Part shown: positions 31,220 through 39,921 of the stretch, piece after piece
Layout of the letters: the number at the start of each line of letters is the position of its first letter
How positions within the stretch are numbered: position 1 is the first letter of the stretch
Assembly (NCBI RefSeq): GCF_032999765.1
Contig: NZ_CP136051.1
Location: 4,854,501-4,918,500, forward strand
Direction of reading: 5' to 3'
Origin: Imperialibacter roseus
GTDB lineage: Bacteria; Bacteroidota; Bacteroidia; Cytophagales; Cyclobacteriaceae
Length of the DNA stretch: 64,000 bases
Notes under the pieces: generated by a model
Databases searched by the model: none
What the model was told of the DNA's origin: nothing
What the model saw: the letters and a program-made list of their open reading frames with translations, nothing else
Position numbers and translations under genes: made by a program

Positions 31220-33931
31220 ATGCGAAAACTGCTCATCCTTTTTTTGTCGCTGGCTACTTTTTCTGCCAAAGGCCAGCTGTTTGAATACAACAATAATGGT
31301 ATTCAAAGGGTGTCTTTGTCGTCCGGCACCAAGTACCAGGCGCAATATCCCTTTATCTCTTTCCGGGTCAATGGTGAGGTAATCAGCAGCCCTGCGCAAG
31401 AAGGCGCCGACAAAAGATTTGAAACTGTTTACACCCATCCGGCAGCCAAAAGCGCTCTGCCATACAAAATTACTTTCACCCTCAAAAACACCTCGACTAC
31501 AGATACCCTCACCATCGAAAATGTGGTGCCTTTTGGTGAAAATCCCGACCATGTCTACATCACCGGTCTGGGCGAACACCGGCTGTCACGCAGTGTCATT
31601 TACCGGCCTGGCTTTGGCCCCATCGGCGTCATCCTGCCCGACAATGCCTGGGAATTGGGGTTTGGTATTTTGCCGCTGCCAGATGGAAATGCCGTAGCTG
31701 GTTTAGCCCGCCGCAAAAGCTGGGAGAAGGCACAGCGCAAACGCTTCGAAACTATTCTGTATCCAGGCGGAGAGGTCACCTACGAGCTTTGGTATGAGCC
31801 CTTTGCCGGTGACTGGCAGGAAGGACTCAGGCTAATGTTCCAAAAGCATTTCCTGTTTGACCTGGAGCAATTCGACAACAGCCTCTTCGACCGCCCGGAT
31901 CTGGCCTGGATCAGAAAGGCCTATGCCATCAACCTGATGATGGCCTGGGATAAGGACTTTTACAACCCACGATATGGCATTTACTATCTGCCCAAAACCA
32001 TCGAAAAGGCAAAGCCTCTGCTCGGCGGCTGGGATGTCATCGGCTTCTGGCCTACCTGGCCAGCTCTGGGGCTTGACCAACGCAACCAATGGGACATGTT
32101 TCGCAACCTCCCGGGAGGCTTGAAAGAGTTGAAACGCATCACCACCGATGCGCACAAAGCCGGGACGAAAATCTTTCTGTGTTACAACCCCTGGGATGAA
32201 AGCACTACAGCCACTACCTTCGCCGAGCAAATGGCCGGTATGACCGACATGCTTAAAGCCACTGACACCGACGGCGTGGTGCTCGACACCCGGGGCAGTA
32301 GCAGTGCCGAGATACAGGGGGCAGGAGATGCAGCGAAAGAAGGAGTGATCATGTACAGCGAAGGCATGGCCATTCCTAAAGACATGCCTGGCATTATTTC
32401 CGGCAGGGTGCACAATGCGCTGGAGTACCCACCCCTGCTCAATCTCAACAAATTCATCAAGCCCGACTTCGCCATTTTCCGGGTGGCAGAGCTGGCCTAT
32501 GAGCCCATTTTGCGGGAATACAACCTAAGCCTGTTTAATGGCCACGGCGTAGAAATCAACCAGTTCCAACCCGGCCGTCCAGAATGGGTAGACGAGCAGT
32601 ACAAACACCTGGGCAGGATACTGATGGTGCTCCGCAGCAACAGCGATGCTTTCAATTACAGCGCCTACACACCACTTATACCGACACTCCGGGACAGCGT
32701 ATATGTGAACGAGTGGAAAAGCGACACCAAAACCATTTACACCATTTACAACGCCAACCCTGAAGGCTACACGGGGCCTCTGTTTGACCTGAAACTTCCC
32801 GACACCCATCACGCCGTCAATTTGTGGACGCACCAACCGGTGAGCGTGGACAGTGGAAAAGCGCTTGTTTCCATCGATGGTTTTGCTCCGGGAGATTTGG
32901 ACACCAACAACGAAGGAACCGTAAGCGTAGTGGCGGTATTTCCCAATGTATTGCAGGTCAGCCGCCGGGGTGATGAAGTGATAATAGAAAGTCCGCCGGG
33001 AAAGATCACCTTGTCGATCAATGGCCCCAGCTACGACAAAAAGCCCTATGAGTTGGAAGGCGGAAAGCATAGTTTGTCCCTTAGAAAGACGTTTGGCTGG
33101 CAGGAAGGCAGCGTGGTCATCCAGTACTTGACTGAAGGAGAGCTAAATGATGAAGTGGTATTCGAACTAAAAGCTTCGGATCCCTGGCTGATTTCCAGTA
33201 TCACCAGCACAGCGGGCAACAACATCGACCCTACCTCGGTGCGGGTGCCCGGCGGCAACTATCACTACAGAGTGGACGCCAGAGAGGGAGAATTTATCCC
33301 CTATCCCAAACAAGTCGAGAAGGACACGCTGATGCCCGGTTTCTGGATGGATCGCTACCCGGTGACTAATGCGCAGTACTACGACTTCCTGGCTGCCACC
33401 TGCTACCGACCCAACGACGACACAAATTTTCTCAAACACTGGCCGGGCGGCAAGCCAAAAAAGGGAGAGGAAGACTTTCCGGTAGTCTACGTCGATATTG
33501 AAGATGCCCGGGCCTATGCAGAATGGAAAGGCTACCGGCTACCTACGGAGCTGGAATGGCAATATGCCGCACAGGCGGGTGACGGCAGCCGTACTTGGCC
33601 CTGGGGTGCCGAAATGGACAGCACGAAAACCAATCGTGGTGATGGAAAACCTTATGCTGTTGGGCAATTCCCCGAAGGAAAAAACCTGCTGGGTATTGAA
33701 GACCTGGTGGGCAATGTGTGGCAACTGACCAACGATGTCTACTTCAATGGCACCAGCGAATTTGTGATCCTGAAAGGCGGCAGCTATTTCAACCCCACCT
33801 CCAGCTGGTGGTACGTAAAAGGCGGCCCTCAGCCGCTGCCCTGGCGGCAAATGCTGCTGCGGGTGTCACCGGGCTTTGAGAGAAGTGCGACTGTGGGGTT
33901 TAGGTGTGTGGTGGAGGAGAGGGGTGAGTAG
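31220..33931 (+). CDS. Secreted TIM-barrel glycoside-hydrolase-like protein fused to FGE-sulfatase-fold domain
   Basis: 903 aa with a signal peptide (MRKLLILFLSLATFSAKGQ). Residues 20-200 are a beta-sandwich. About 230-470 look like a TIM barrel with WDVIGFWPTWPALG, GTKIFLCYNPWD, TDGVVLDTRGSSSAE and VIMYSEGM; the Asp of VLDTRG and Glu of YSEG are candidate catalytic acids. A C-terminal beta-domain leads to an FGE-sulfatase-type module (about 690-900: FWMDRYPVTNAQYYDF, YRLPTELEWQYAA, LVGNVWQLTND, LKGGSYF, TVGFRC). The two-cysteine active site of true formylglycine-generating enzymes is not seen, so this module is probably binding or structural. Substrate unknown. Confidence 0.65.
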   Translation: MRKLLILFLSLATFSAKGQLFEYNNNGIQRVSLSSGTKYQAQYPFISFRVNGEVISSPAQEGADKRFETVYTHPAAKSALPYKITFTLKNTSTTDTLTIENVVPFGENPDHVYITGLGEHRLSRSVIYRPGFGPIGVILPDNAWELGFGILPLPDGNAVAGLARRKSWEKAQRKRFETILYPGGEVTYELWYEPFAGDWQEGLRLMFQKHFLFDLEQFDNSLFDRPDLAWIRKAYAINLMMAWDKDFYNPRYGIYYLPKTIEKAKPLLGGWDVIGFWPTWPALGLDQRNQWDMFRNLPGGLKELKRITTDAHKAGTKIFLCYNPWDESTTATTFAEQMAGMTDMLKATDTDGVVLDTRGSSSAEIQGAGDAAKEGVIMYSEGMAIPKDMPGIISGRVHNALEYPPLLNLNKFIKPDFAIFRVAELAYEPILREYNLSLFNGHGVEINQFQPGRPEWVDEQYKHLGRILMVLRSNSDAFNYSAYTPLIPTLRDSVYVNEWKSDTKTIYTIYNANPEGYTGPLFDLKLPDTHHAVNLWTHQPVSVDSGKALVSIDGFAPGDLDTNNEGTVSVVAVFPNVLQVSRRGDEVIIESPPGKITLSINGPSYDKKPYELEGGKHSLSLRKTFGWQEGSVVIQYLTEGELNDEVVFELKASDPWLISSITSTAGNNIDPTSVRVPGGNYHYRVDAREGEFIPYPKQVEKDTLMPGFWMDRYPVTNAQYYDFLAATCYRPNDDTNFLKHWPGGKPKKGEEDFPVVYVDIEDARAYAEWKGYRLPTELEWQYAAQAGDGSRTWPWGAEMDSTKTNRGDGKPYAVGQFPEGKNLLGIEDLVGNVWQLTNDVYFNGTSEFVILKGGSYFNPTSSWWYVKGGPQPLPWRQMLLRVSPGFERSATVGFRCVVEERGE

Positions 33932-33948
33932 TTGATAATAGCATCGTA

Positions 33949-33979
33949 TTGTTTTCAAATCTGTTATCGTTTATTTTTG
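33949..33979 (+). promoter_or_regulatory. Promoter of the ParE-type toxin-antitoxin pair
   Basis: TTG at 33949-33951, 20 bases, then TATTTTTG at 33972-33979, a full TAnnTTTG match. The antitoxin ATG is at 33984, so transcription would begin at about the start codon, giving a leaderless message unless translation starts further in (ATG 34023). Confidence 0.6.
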
Positions 33980-33983
33980 AAAC

Positions 33984-34214
33984 ATGAGTATCGAACAAAG
34001 AAAAATTCAACTGGTTCAAACCATGCTTCGCCTTGAAGACGAGCAGATCATCGATAGCGTGGAAAAACTAATCAAAGATCTTCAGTTGAAGTCATTAGAA
34101 AATGACTTTAAGCCGCTAACGCAAAAGCAGCTCAACGCACGAATTGATGCTTCCGAGGCCGACTTTGCCAATGGTAGGTTTACATCAGCAGAAGCACTTC
34201 TGAAAAAATTCTAA
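33984..34214 (+). CDS. Antitoxin-like protein of a ParE-type module
   Basis: 76 aa, mostly helical (RKIQLVQTMLRLEDEQIIDSVEKLIKDLQL), then a polar tail (KQLNARIDASEADFANGRFTSAEALLKKF) of the sort that wraps ParE/RelE toxins. It has the typical size of such antitoxins in Bacteroidota. The toxin gene begins at the base after the stop codon. There is no obvious ribbon-helix-helix, so the DNA-binding part, if any, is unclear. Confidence 0.7.
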   Translation: MSIEQRKIQLVQTMLRLEDEQIIDSVEKLIKDLQLKSLENDFKPLTQKQLNARIDASEADFANGRFTSAEALLKKF

Positions 34215-34532
34215 GTGACCTTCAAAGTAATTTGGTCACACTCTGCCGAAAACCGACTGATAGATATTTACAACTACTACTCGGAAAAAGCAAGTCCAAA
34301 AATTGCTAAAAAGCTGGTGAGAGAGTTGATCCAGGCGTCCATAAACTTAAAACATACTCCCTTTATTGGACAGATTGAGCCCTTACTCACCCACCGTTCT
34401 AATGAATACCGATATTTAGTGGTCAGGAGCTATAAAATCATTTACTCACCATTTCCGGAGATAGGAGAGATACAAGTTGCTGATGTCTTTGATTGCAGAC
34501 AGAATCCTGAAAAAATAAAAAGGGCTCAATAA
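34215..34532 (+). CDS. ParE/RelE-family toxin
   Basis: 105 aa starting with GTG directly after the antitoxin TAA. Typical features of ParE/RelE toxins are present: FKVIWSHSAENRLIDIYNYYSEKAS, then ELIQASINLKHTPFIGQ, and the beta-strands YRYLVVRSYKIIYSPF and QVADVFDCRQNPEKI. The first reading is a gyrase-directed ParE toxin, with an mRNA-cutting RelE type as the alternative. Abutting genes give coupled translation. Confidence 0.82.
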   Translation: MTFKVIWSHSAENRLIDIYNYYSEKASPKIAKKLVRELIQASINLKHTPFIGQIEPLLTHRSNEYRYLVVRSYKIIYSPFPEIGEIQVADVFDCRQNPEKIKRAQ

Positions 34533-34585
34533 AGGGTTGCTTCATTTAACACCCAGCCAAAAAAACACTTTATTAAGAAGCATCA

Positions 34586-35032
34586 ATGAAAAAACTTATC
34601 GGCCCTATAGTTCAGGTGTTTTTCATTACATTAATATTAGCTTGGACATTTTTCCCTCATTTTAATAGGTCAGAATTTGTAACGGGTCTTTATCAAGATA
34701 TTGGACTACTACTAATCTCGCTGGCAATAGTTGGAAGCGTTGGATTTTTCTGGAAATCTAAACTGGGTTTTTGCCTTGCTCTTATTTACTACTTTACCCT
34801 TGTTTTTCTTGCCATTTTTTCAATGTCTTTTATAATCGTCCTTAGGTTTGGTCTTCAGATTGTCCCAATGGCTTTTCTTGCCTCTTCTCTATTCGTTATT
34901 ATTAAAATCAATAGTAAGGAGTCGCTTGAGACCTTCCATTTTCATGGAAGAGCCATCGCAGCAAATGTTGGCTCAGCTACCATTGCCGCTATCATTGTGA
35001 TGTTCATTTTCGTTTATCTGCATGTCACCTAG
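34586..35032 (+). CDS. Small integral membrane protein, unknown
   Basis: 148 aa with four strongly hydrophobic segments (about 7-24, 34-54, 60-100 as two, and 122-146). Few charged residues. It is AT-rich compared with the metabolic genes around it. Not recognised. It follows the ParE-type pair by 53 bases in the same direction and could be part of the same accessory segment. Confidence 0.5.
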   Translation: MKKLIGPIVQVFFITLILAWTFFPHFNRSEFVTGLYQDIGLLLISLAIVGSVGFFWKSKLGFCLALIYYFTLVFLAIFSMSFIIVLRFGLQIVPMAFLASSLFVIIKINSKESLETFHFHGRAIAANVGSATIAAIIVMFIFVYLHVT

Positions 35033-35051
35033 CATCCCACTCAAGGGTAAA

Positions 35052-35105
35052 TTTCAGATGGAGAGTCGTTCGGACTGACTCTCTAATTCGCCATCAGAAA
35101 TTTTT
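35052..35105. terminator. Long hairpin between convergent genes, probable bidirectional terminator
   Basis: Nested stems: TTTC/GAAA, GATGG/CCATC and AGAGTC/GACTCT, followed on the plus strand by TTTTT (35101-35105). It sits between the stops of the plus-strand membrane protein (35032) and the minus-strand phosphoesterase (35121). Confidence 0.55.
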
Positions 35106-35120
35106 AACCTCAAATTCATC

Positions 35121-36992
35121 CTACTTCCTCAACTCCAAAAAGTCCTTCAGCCTCCCTTCCGTGTCATACATCTTGAACGAAAGGCTTCCGCCATTCACGC
35201 CCACGATGCAGTAGTGGTGTCCCCGGTAGGTCTTTGCACTGAACCACGCCCGGGTAGGCGCAAAGTCCTCCAGATTGCCACCCGCACCACCCGCCTGAAT
35301 GTATACCACACCGTTTTGCTCGCTTACTTTATTGGCTTCAATAGGCATGGTGCGCTGGTAAGTATGCAGGTGGCCAAAGAAGACCATGTCCACGCCATAT
35401 TTCTCGTACAGCGGCACGATCTCCCTTACTTTCTTGTCGCCCAGGTCGGTAGGGCCTTCCCAGCTATTGCCGTAGTCGTCTTCATCAGCGGAATAAGGAG
35501 CATGGTGATGTGCAACAAATTTCCATTTCGCTGTTGAGGCCTTTAATTTTTCCTCCAGCCACACATACTGCTTTTTACCAGGAGCAAACTCATCCCGCTT
35601 GTTACTGTTGAGCATGAAAAACTCTGCGTTGCCATAAGTGAAAGAGTAGAACCCTTCAGGTTCTGGCAGGGCATGGTATTGATTGTACCAATACAGGTCC
35701 GACTCACCGTTACCCGCCACTGGAAATACCGGCACCCTGCTGGTGAGCTGCGTCATCGCTGCGAAGTACTCGTAGTTCCATTCAAACTTGTAGTGCTCCT
35801 GGCCACCATCTGTCAGGTCTCCCACGATCATCAAAAAGTTGGAGCGCTCATCCCACAGCATTTTGGCCACCCGGTCGTTCACGTGAGGCCGGGCTTCGGT
35901 ATCCCCAATGATTCCGAACGCAAATGGAGCATCAGGCTCAACGGCCGTAGCAAAAGTCAGCACACCAGATTCCATTTCCTGTCCATCTTCGGCTACCACT
36001 CTCACATTGTAAAAGTAGGTGGTGCCCGGCTTCAAATTGTCGATTGTCAGCTCCTGTATGTATTTACCTTCAGCGCCAGGGCCATCTTTTTTCAAGCTTG
36101 CGACAGGCAATTCTTTCTTTTGTTTCAAAGGCAGCGACTCACCATATTCCACAACGGCCCTTGTCGGCCTGTCAGTTTCCCACAACACATTGATGCTTGT
36201 AGTGGTAGCATAGTTGAGATACGGCCCTGCGTTAAAGTGGAAGGTATCTGGCCAGAGTTTGCCCTCCTCCACCAGCTTTTGCAGGTAGCTATTACGCTGT
36301 TTGATTTCCGTCACGGTCAGCGCCCGGTTGTACAGCCTGAAGTTCTTCAGCAGGTTGCCCAACTGCATGTAGGGCTCATTGTGCATGTAAGCCGCTAACT
36401 CCAGTTCTTTGTCTTGAGTAGAAGCAGCCATCGCCCCAACCTTTTGCTCTCCCAAAAGTTCCCCGTTCAGGTATAGCTTCATAGAACTTCCGTCGTACAC
36501 CCCCACCAGGTGTCCCCAGTAGTTTTTCCAGCCTCTTGCCTTTATCTCGTGGCTGACAACAGCGGCAAAGGGCTCCTTTTCTGGCTTCAGAGAAAATATA
36601 ATCTCTCTTTCGTACAGTCCCAGCAGCCATTGTGGCTCCGCTCCGGTGTACTTAGGCTTCACAGCGGCCAGCATTCCCACCGGTTGGTTCACATGGTTCA
36701 CCAGCCAGCATTCAACTGTAAAAGCAGCAGTCGGCAGTTGATTTTGAGGCAAAATACCAGTCAGTCTCTGGGTGAGTTCCTCCCCTTTCAGCACCAGAGG
36801 AATGCTGCGGCTGTCGACATCAGCAAAAACAGATGCCGGAGCCTTGGGCTGATTGCCAGGTGTATTGTTAGCCCTGGCTGGTAAGCTGTACTCAGGCCAA
36901 AGCCACCAGTCACCCAGCAGGCCGGTCTTGATGTCCTGTGAAAAAACCAACGAGGTCTGCAACGCAAAAAGAAGAACTAGACGGTATTTCAT
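35121..36992 (-). CDS. Secreted metallophosphoesterase with LamG-like and FnIII-like N-terminal domains
   Basis: 623 aa with a signal peptide (MKYRLVLLFALQTSLVFSQ). Residues 60-235 look like a concanavalin-A/LamG sandwich. About 250-345 is a purple-acid-phosphatase-type FnIII domain (GPYLNYATTTSINVLWETD ... GTTYFYNVRV). The calcineurin-like core follows: GIIGDTEA, MIVGDLTDGG, PVAGNGES, VAHHHAPY and FFGHLHTYQR. The usual GNHE/GNHD reads GNGE, so the acid histidine is missing. It is last in the SusC-SusD operon and overlaps the upstream phosphoesterase gene by four bases. It should hydrolyse phosphate esters in the periplasm or at the surface. Confidence 0.82.
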   Translation of the reverse strand: MKYRLVLLFALQTSLVFSQDIKTGLLGDWWLWPEYSLPARANNTPGNQPKAPASVFADVDSRSIPLVLKGEELTQRLTGILPQNQLPTAAFTVECWLVNHVNQPVGMLAAVKPKYTGAEPQWLLGLYEREIIFSLKPEKEPFAAVVSHEIKARGWKNYWGHLVGVYDGSSMKLYLNGELLGEQKVGAMAASTQDKELELAAYMHNEPYMQLGNLLKNFRLYNRALTVTEIKQRNSYLQKLVEEGKLWPDTFHFNAGPYLNYATTTSINVLWETDRPTRAVVEYGESLPLKQKKELPVASLKKDGPGAEGKYIQELTIDNLKPGTTYFYNVRVVAEDGQEMESGVLTFATAVEPDAPFAFGIIGDTEARPHVNDRVAKMLWDERSNFLMIVGDLTDGGQEHYKFEWNYEYFAAMTQLTSRVPVFPVAGNGESDLYWYNQYHALPEPEGFYSFTYGNAEFFMLNSNKRDEFAPGKKQYVWLEEKLKASTAKWKFVAHHHAPYSADEDDYGNSWEGPTDLGDKKVREIVPLYEKYGVDMVFFGHLHTYQRTMPIEANKVSEQNGVVYIQAGGAGGNLEDFAPTRAWFSAKTYRGHHYCIVGVNGGSLSFKMYDTEGRLKDFLELRK

Positions 36993-38740
36993 TGCTTCTT
37001 AAAATCAAATTGATCGATGATATTTTGATCGGGGTCTTTCACTTCTAAATGGATGGAGTCGCCCTGCACAAACATTCTAGCCAGGTGATGCCGTTTGACG
37101 ACAACATCCATTACTGGTTCTTCCGACATCTCACCTTCAGGCTCCAGACCTCCTCCGGCCCCTCCAACAATCAGAAAGTTGACCTTCTGGTCGCCGTAAT
37201 TTCTCGTTAACCTTTCATAATCATGGGTGTGCCCGGCGACAACAAAATCGATGCCCGCCGACTCGTACACAGTGTCTAGCAGCTGCCGAACCGCTTCGTC
37301 GCCATGGTAACCAGGCCAACCCTGGGAAACAGGAGGCTGGTGAAGCACTACAAAATGCCAGGTGGCTGCTTTCCATTCCGCTGTTTCTATCTCATTTAAA
37401 AACCATTCCTTTTGCCCACCTGAGTCAAAACCAATTGGAAAGGCTTCATTTGGGTCGATGGCAATGAAAGCGCAATTGCCATACTGCCACGAGAAATAGT
37501 TTTTGCCAGAAGGAGTGGTAATGTACTGATTAAAATTTTTAGGGTTGAGGTCGTCGTAATAACCATCGTAGTCATGGTTGCCCGGCACGAGGTAAAAAGG
37601 GAAGCGGCCTTTGGCCTGGCCAAGACTGGTCAGCAGGCTTTTCCATTGCAGTGAATCGGAGCCGTTGGCCACCAGGTCGCCAGCACCAAGGCTAAACTTG
37701 TCATCATCATCCTTGGTCTGAGCCATCAGTTGGCTGAAGGTGTTCCAACCGCCCTGGCTGTCGGCCCAGAGTGTAAAGGAAAAGCTTTCGGGGTTGGAAC
37801 TGTCGGTTACCCGAGGCACTTCGAATATTTCTGTCCAGGTATCGAGCTGACGAATCCTGTAAAAGCTGGCCTCGCTTAGCTGCTCCAAAGGAAACCTGAA
37901 TGGCTGCTGTTGGGCAGTCACAGTAAATTCGCTGGCAAGCTGGTCCGGGCTTTCGCCTGACAAAATTGTTGCCTCACCACTGGCAGTGCTTAGCCAGTTG
38001 ATCTCAAAGTGTCCCTCGTTATTCAGCAAAACCGGGCCACTAAGCATCGGGTAAGCACTTAAGAGCGCATTCAGCTTCACTGCATTCTCATCGGCTATAT
38101 TTTCCGCAAGCTGGTTCGCAGCTTCCATCACCTCAGCCGAAGGGTTGTTCAGCCTTTGCACCTGTTGAAGCAAAGCGGCTGCTTTGTGGTAGAGTGTTGA
38201 CTGGTTTTGGAATGTCCGATAATCTGCCAGCGGAACAAGCCTCACGCTACGCAGGCCTCCTGCCATGGCGTTGTTCAATACCCGAATGACCAATGTGTCT
38301 CCTGCATCAGCTTTTAAGTAAAAGCGGTCACCAGCAACTCTTTTTAGCTTTTTGCGATTCAGAAAAGCTTGAGCACCATCGTCTGCATTTACAAGCATGA
38401 CGACAGAGTCAATATCATTGGTCACCTTCCATTGGTACCACATTGGGGAATTGGGGAGCGTGACCCTGTGAGGCAGGTCTAGCAGTTCAGCATTGTCCCA
38501 GTCTGGAAAACTGAATGTTGTGAGAGTCTCATTAGCTCCTGCAAAATAGAGCCAACTGGTGTTGGCAGTTTGAAAGTTCGAAAGTGTTGGCGCTTCTACT
38601 TTATTCCACTCTTGCGCAAGCGCCACCCTGGCGGGGTCGGTTGCGGGCGCTTCTGTATAGGTTGGGGAAATAATTGAGTCCTGCTGCCGACAACCAAAGG
38701 CCGCCAGCAACAGGAGCACAATTACCCTTTTGAAATCCAT
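36989..38740 (-). CDS. Metallophosphoesterase lipoprotein
   Basis: 583 aa from ATG 38740 (a GTG one codon upstream is possible). A lipoprotein signal is present (VLLLLAAFGCRQQ). The N-terminal 270 residues contain a beta-sandwich like the sugar-binding part of GH2 (WYQWKVTNDIDSVVMLVNADDGAQAFLN). The phosphoesterase core is complete: WADSQGG, GAGDLVANG, VPGNHDYDG, VLHQPP and VAGHTHDYER. Its stop overlaps the next gene (ATGA) and its start overlaps the previous stop (TGATG), so it is tightly coupled in the SusC-SusD-phosphatase operon. The substrate is a phosphomono- or diester. Which one cannot be told. Confidence 0.84.
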   Translation of the reverse strand: MDFKRVIVLLLLAAFGCRQQDSIISPTYTEAPATDPARVALAQEWNKVEAPTLSNFQTANTSWLYFAGANETLTTFSFPDWDNAELLDLPHRVTLPNSPMWYQWKVTNDIDSVVMLVNADDGAQAFLNRKKLKRVAGDRFYLKADAGDTLVIRVLNNAMAGGLRSVRLVPLADYRTFQNQSTLYHKAAALLQQVQRLNNPSAEVMEAANQLAENIADENAVKLNALLSAYPMLSGPVLLNNEGHFEINWLSTASGEATILSGESPDQLASEFTVTAQQQPFRFPLEQLSEASFYRIRQLDTWTEIFEVPRVTDSSNPESFSFTLWADSQGGWNTFSQLMAQTKDDDDKFSLGAGDLVANGSDSLQWKSLLTSLGQAKGRFPFYLVPGNHDYDGYYDDLNPKNFNQYITTPSGKNYFSWQYGNCAFIAIDPNEAFPIGFDSGGQKEWFLNEIETAEWKAATWHFVVLHQPPVSQGWPGYHGDEAVRQLLDTVYESAGIDFVVAGHTHDYERLTRNYGDQKVNFLIVGGAGGGLEPEGEMSEEPVMDVVVKRHHLARMFVQGDSIHLEVKDPDQNIIDQFDFKKQ

Positions 38741-39837
38741 CACTTAGTGATCATTGAGCCAACAACTGCTCCTGGCTCAGGAGTATTAACATATTTAAGC
38801 CCCAGTAAGGTGGCTGCAGTGGCTGCTACCTGATTCTGGTAGAGCTGCCCATCCTGCTTCACCTCGCCCAACGCTGGGGTATCCGGGCCAATCGCCATCA
38901 TCCAAATCTCTCCCCCACCTTCGACCTGGCTACCATGACTTCTCCATGTGTCTTTCGGCACGGTGCCTCTTCCGTGATCGGTGGTGATCAGCAGGGTGGT
39001 TTTGTCTTTGTATTTTGGGCTGGATTGGATGTACAGCCAAAGCTCTTTTATAAACTGGTCGGTGCGGCGGGCTGAATGTAAATATTCATCATACTCGCCA
39101 TCGTGCGCCCAGTCGTCTGTTTCTCCATAGCTAATGTATACAAGTCTTGGGTTGTTCTTTTTTACATATTCCATCATAAAATGATGAGTGAAGGCGTCAA
39201 GCCTCACTCCTCCCCAGGGGCCGGGGATTTCGTCCTGTAGTTGGTTCAAAAACTTTTCTCTATCCGTCAGGCTGCTTCCGGTCGCTTTCATAAATCCTGC
39301 ATTTACAGGAATACCGCTTCGTTCAGCATTGATGATGGACGGAAACACATCCCACGAACCAAAAGCGGCTACCTTGCCTTTGTATTGAGGCTGGTTGTTG
39401 ACGAACTCAAGCACAGTTTTATTGGGGTTGGGAACCTTGTCGTTGCTGGTAATCCTATTGTCATCAGCAAATCCGGATAAAATTTCGTTGTAGCCGGGAT
39501 AAGAGAACCACATGCCATTAGCGCAGTTTACTTTGTTTCCCTCGTTGCGGTTGCCATGCATCTGCCCCTTTGCGGCAATCTCAGACCAGAAAAAAGGGAA
39601 TAACTTTTCTCTTCGTATCTTCGCATCTTCTGCCCAAAATTCTTTCTTCAGACTTTCTACATTCTCCACATAATCTTTGTCGCCGATCAGCTCTGCGTCG
39701 GCTCCTCCATAGAGCTCCTGCCAGCGAAGGCCATCAAAGGTAATAATGAAGACATTCTCTGTTTTCAGGTCTTTCGTCTGAGCAAAAGTGCCCAGAGAAA
39801 ACGCTAAACCTGCAATAAGAAGTAAGGTGTTTTTCAT
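38740..39837 (-). CDS. Exported alkaline-phosphatase-superfamily hydrolase
   Basis: 365 aa from ATG 39837 (signal peptide MKNTLLLIAGLAFSLGTFAQ). The alkaline phosphatase/NPP fold is marked by IITFDGLRWQELYGG (metal Asp), a nucleophile region WFSYPGYNEILSG (Ser or Tyr neighbourhood), ISYGETDDWAHDG (Asp and His), TTDHGRG (Asp-His) and SHG near the end. Relatives include phosphodiesterases, phosphoglycerate mutases and phosphonoacetate hydrolase. With SusC-SusD upstream and two phosphoesterases downstream, phosphate or phosphonate ester cleavage in the periplasm is likely. A hairpin separates it from susD. Confidence 0.8.
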   Translation of the reverse strand: MKNTLLLIAGLAFSLGTFAQTKDLKTENVFIITFDGLRWQELYGGADAELIGDKDYVENVESLKKEFWAEDAKIRREKLFPFFWSEIAAKGQMHGNRNEGNKVNCANGMWFSYPGYNEILSGFADDNRITSNDKVPNPNKTVLEFVNNQPQYKGKVAAFGSWDVFPSIINAERSGIPVNAGFMKATGSSLTDREKFLNQLQDEIPGPWGGVRLDAFTHHFMMEYVKKNNPRLVYISYGETDDWAHDGEYDEYLHSARRTDQFIKELWLYIQSSPKYKDKTTLLITTDHGRGTVPKDTWRSHGSQVEGGGEIWMMAIGPDTPALGEVKQDGQLYQNQVAATAATLLGLKYVNTPEPGAVVGSMITK

Positions 39838-39864
39838 TGTCAATTGGGTTGCTCCAAAAGTTGA

Positions 39865-39882
39865 GGGGGACAAAAGTCCCCC
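39865..39882. promoter_or_regulatory. Intercistronic hairpin between susD-like and phosphatase genes
   Basis: GGGGGAC (39865-39871) and GTCCCCC (39876-39882) form a perfect G/C-rich 7-bp stem with a 4-base loop in the 84-base gap. On the transcribed (minus) strand no long T-run follows. It may slow RNA decay or cause partial termination, so that SusC/SusD are made in excess over the enzymes. Confidence 0.55.
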
Positions 39883-39921
39883 TTACTTCCAGATAGGTTT
39901 GAGGCAAAAATTACTTCTTAT

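Noticed and set aside
31220-33931. Formylglycine-generating enzyme for the sulfatase at 25373
   Set aside because: The FGE-like part lacks the two active-site cysteines, and the protein is mostly a TIM-barrel hydrolase.
36989-39837. Reading the operon as a classical polysaccharide utilisation locus
   Set aside because: No glycoside hydrolase, lyase, sulfatase or sugar sensor lies in it; all enzymes are phosphohydrolases.
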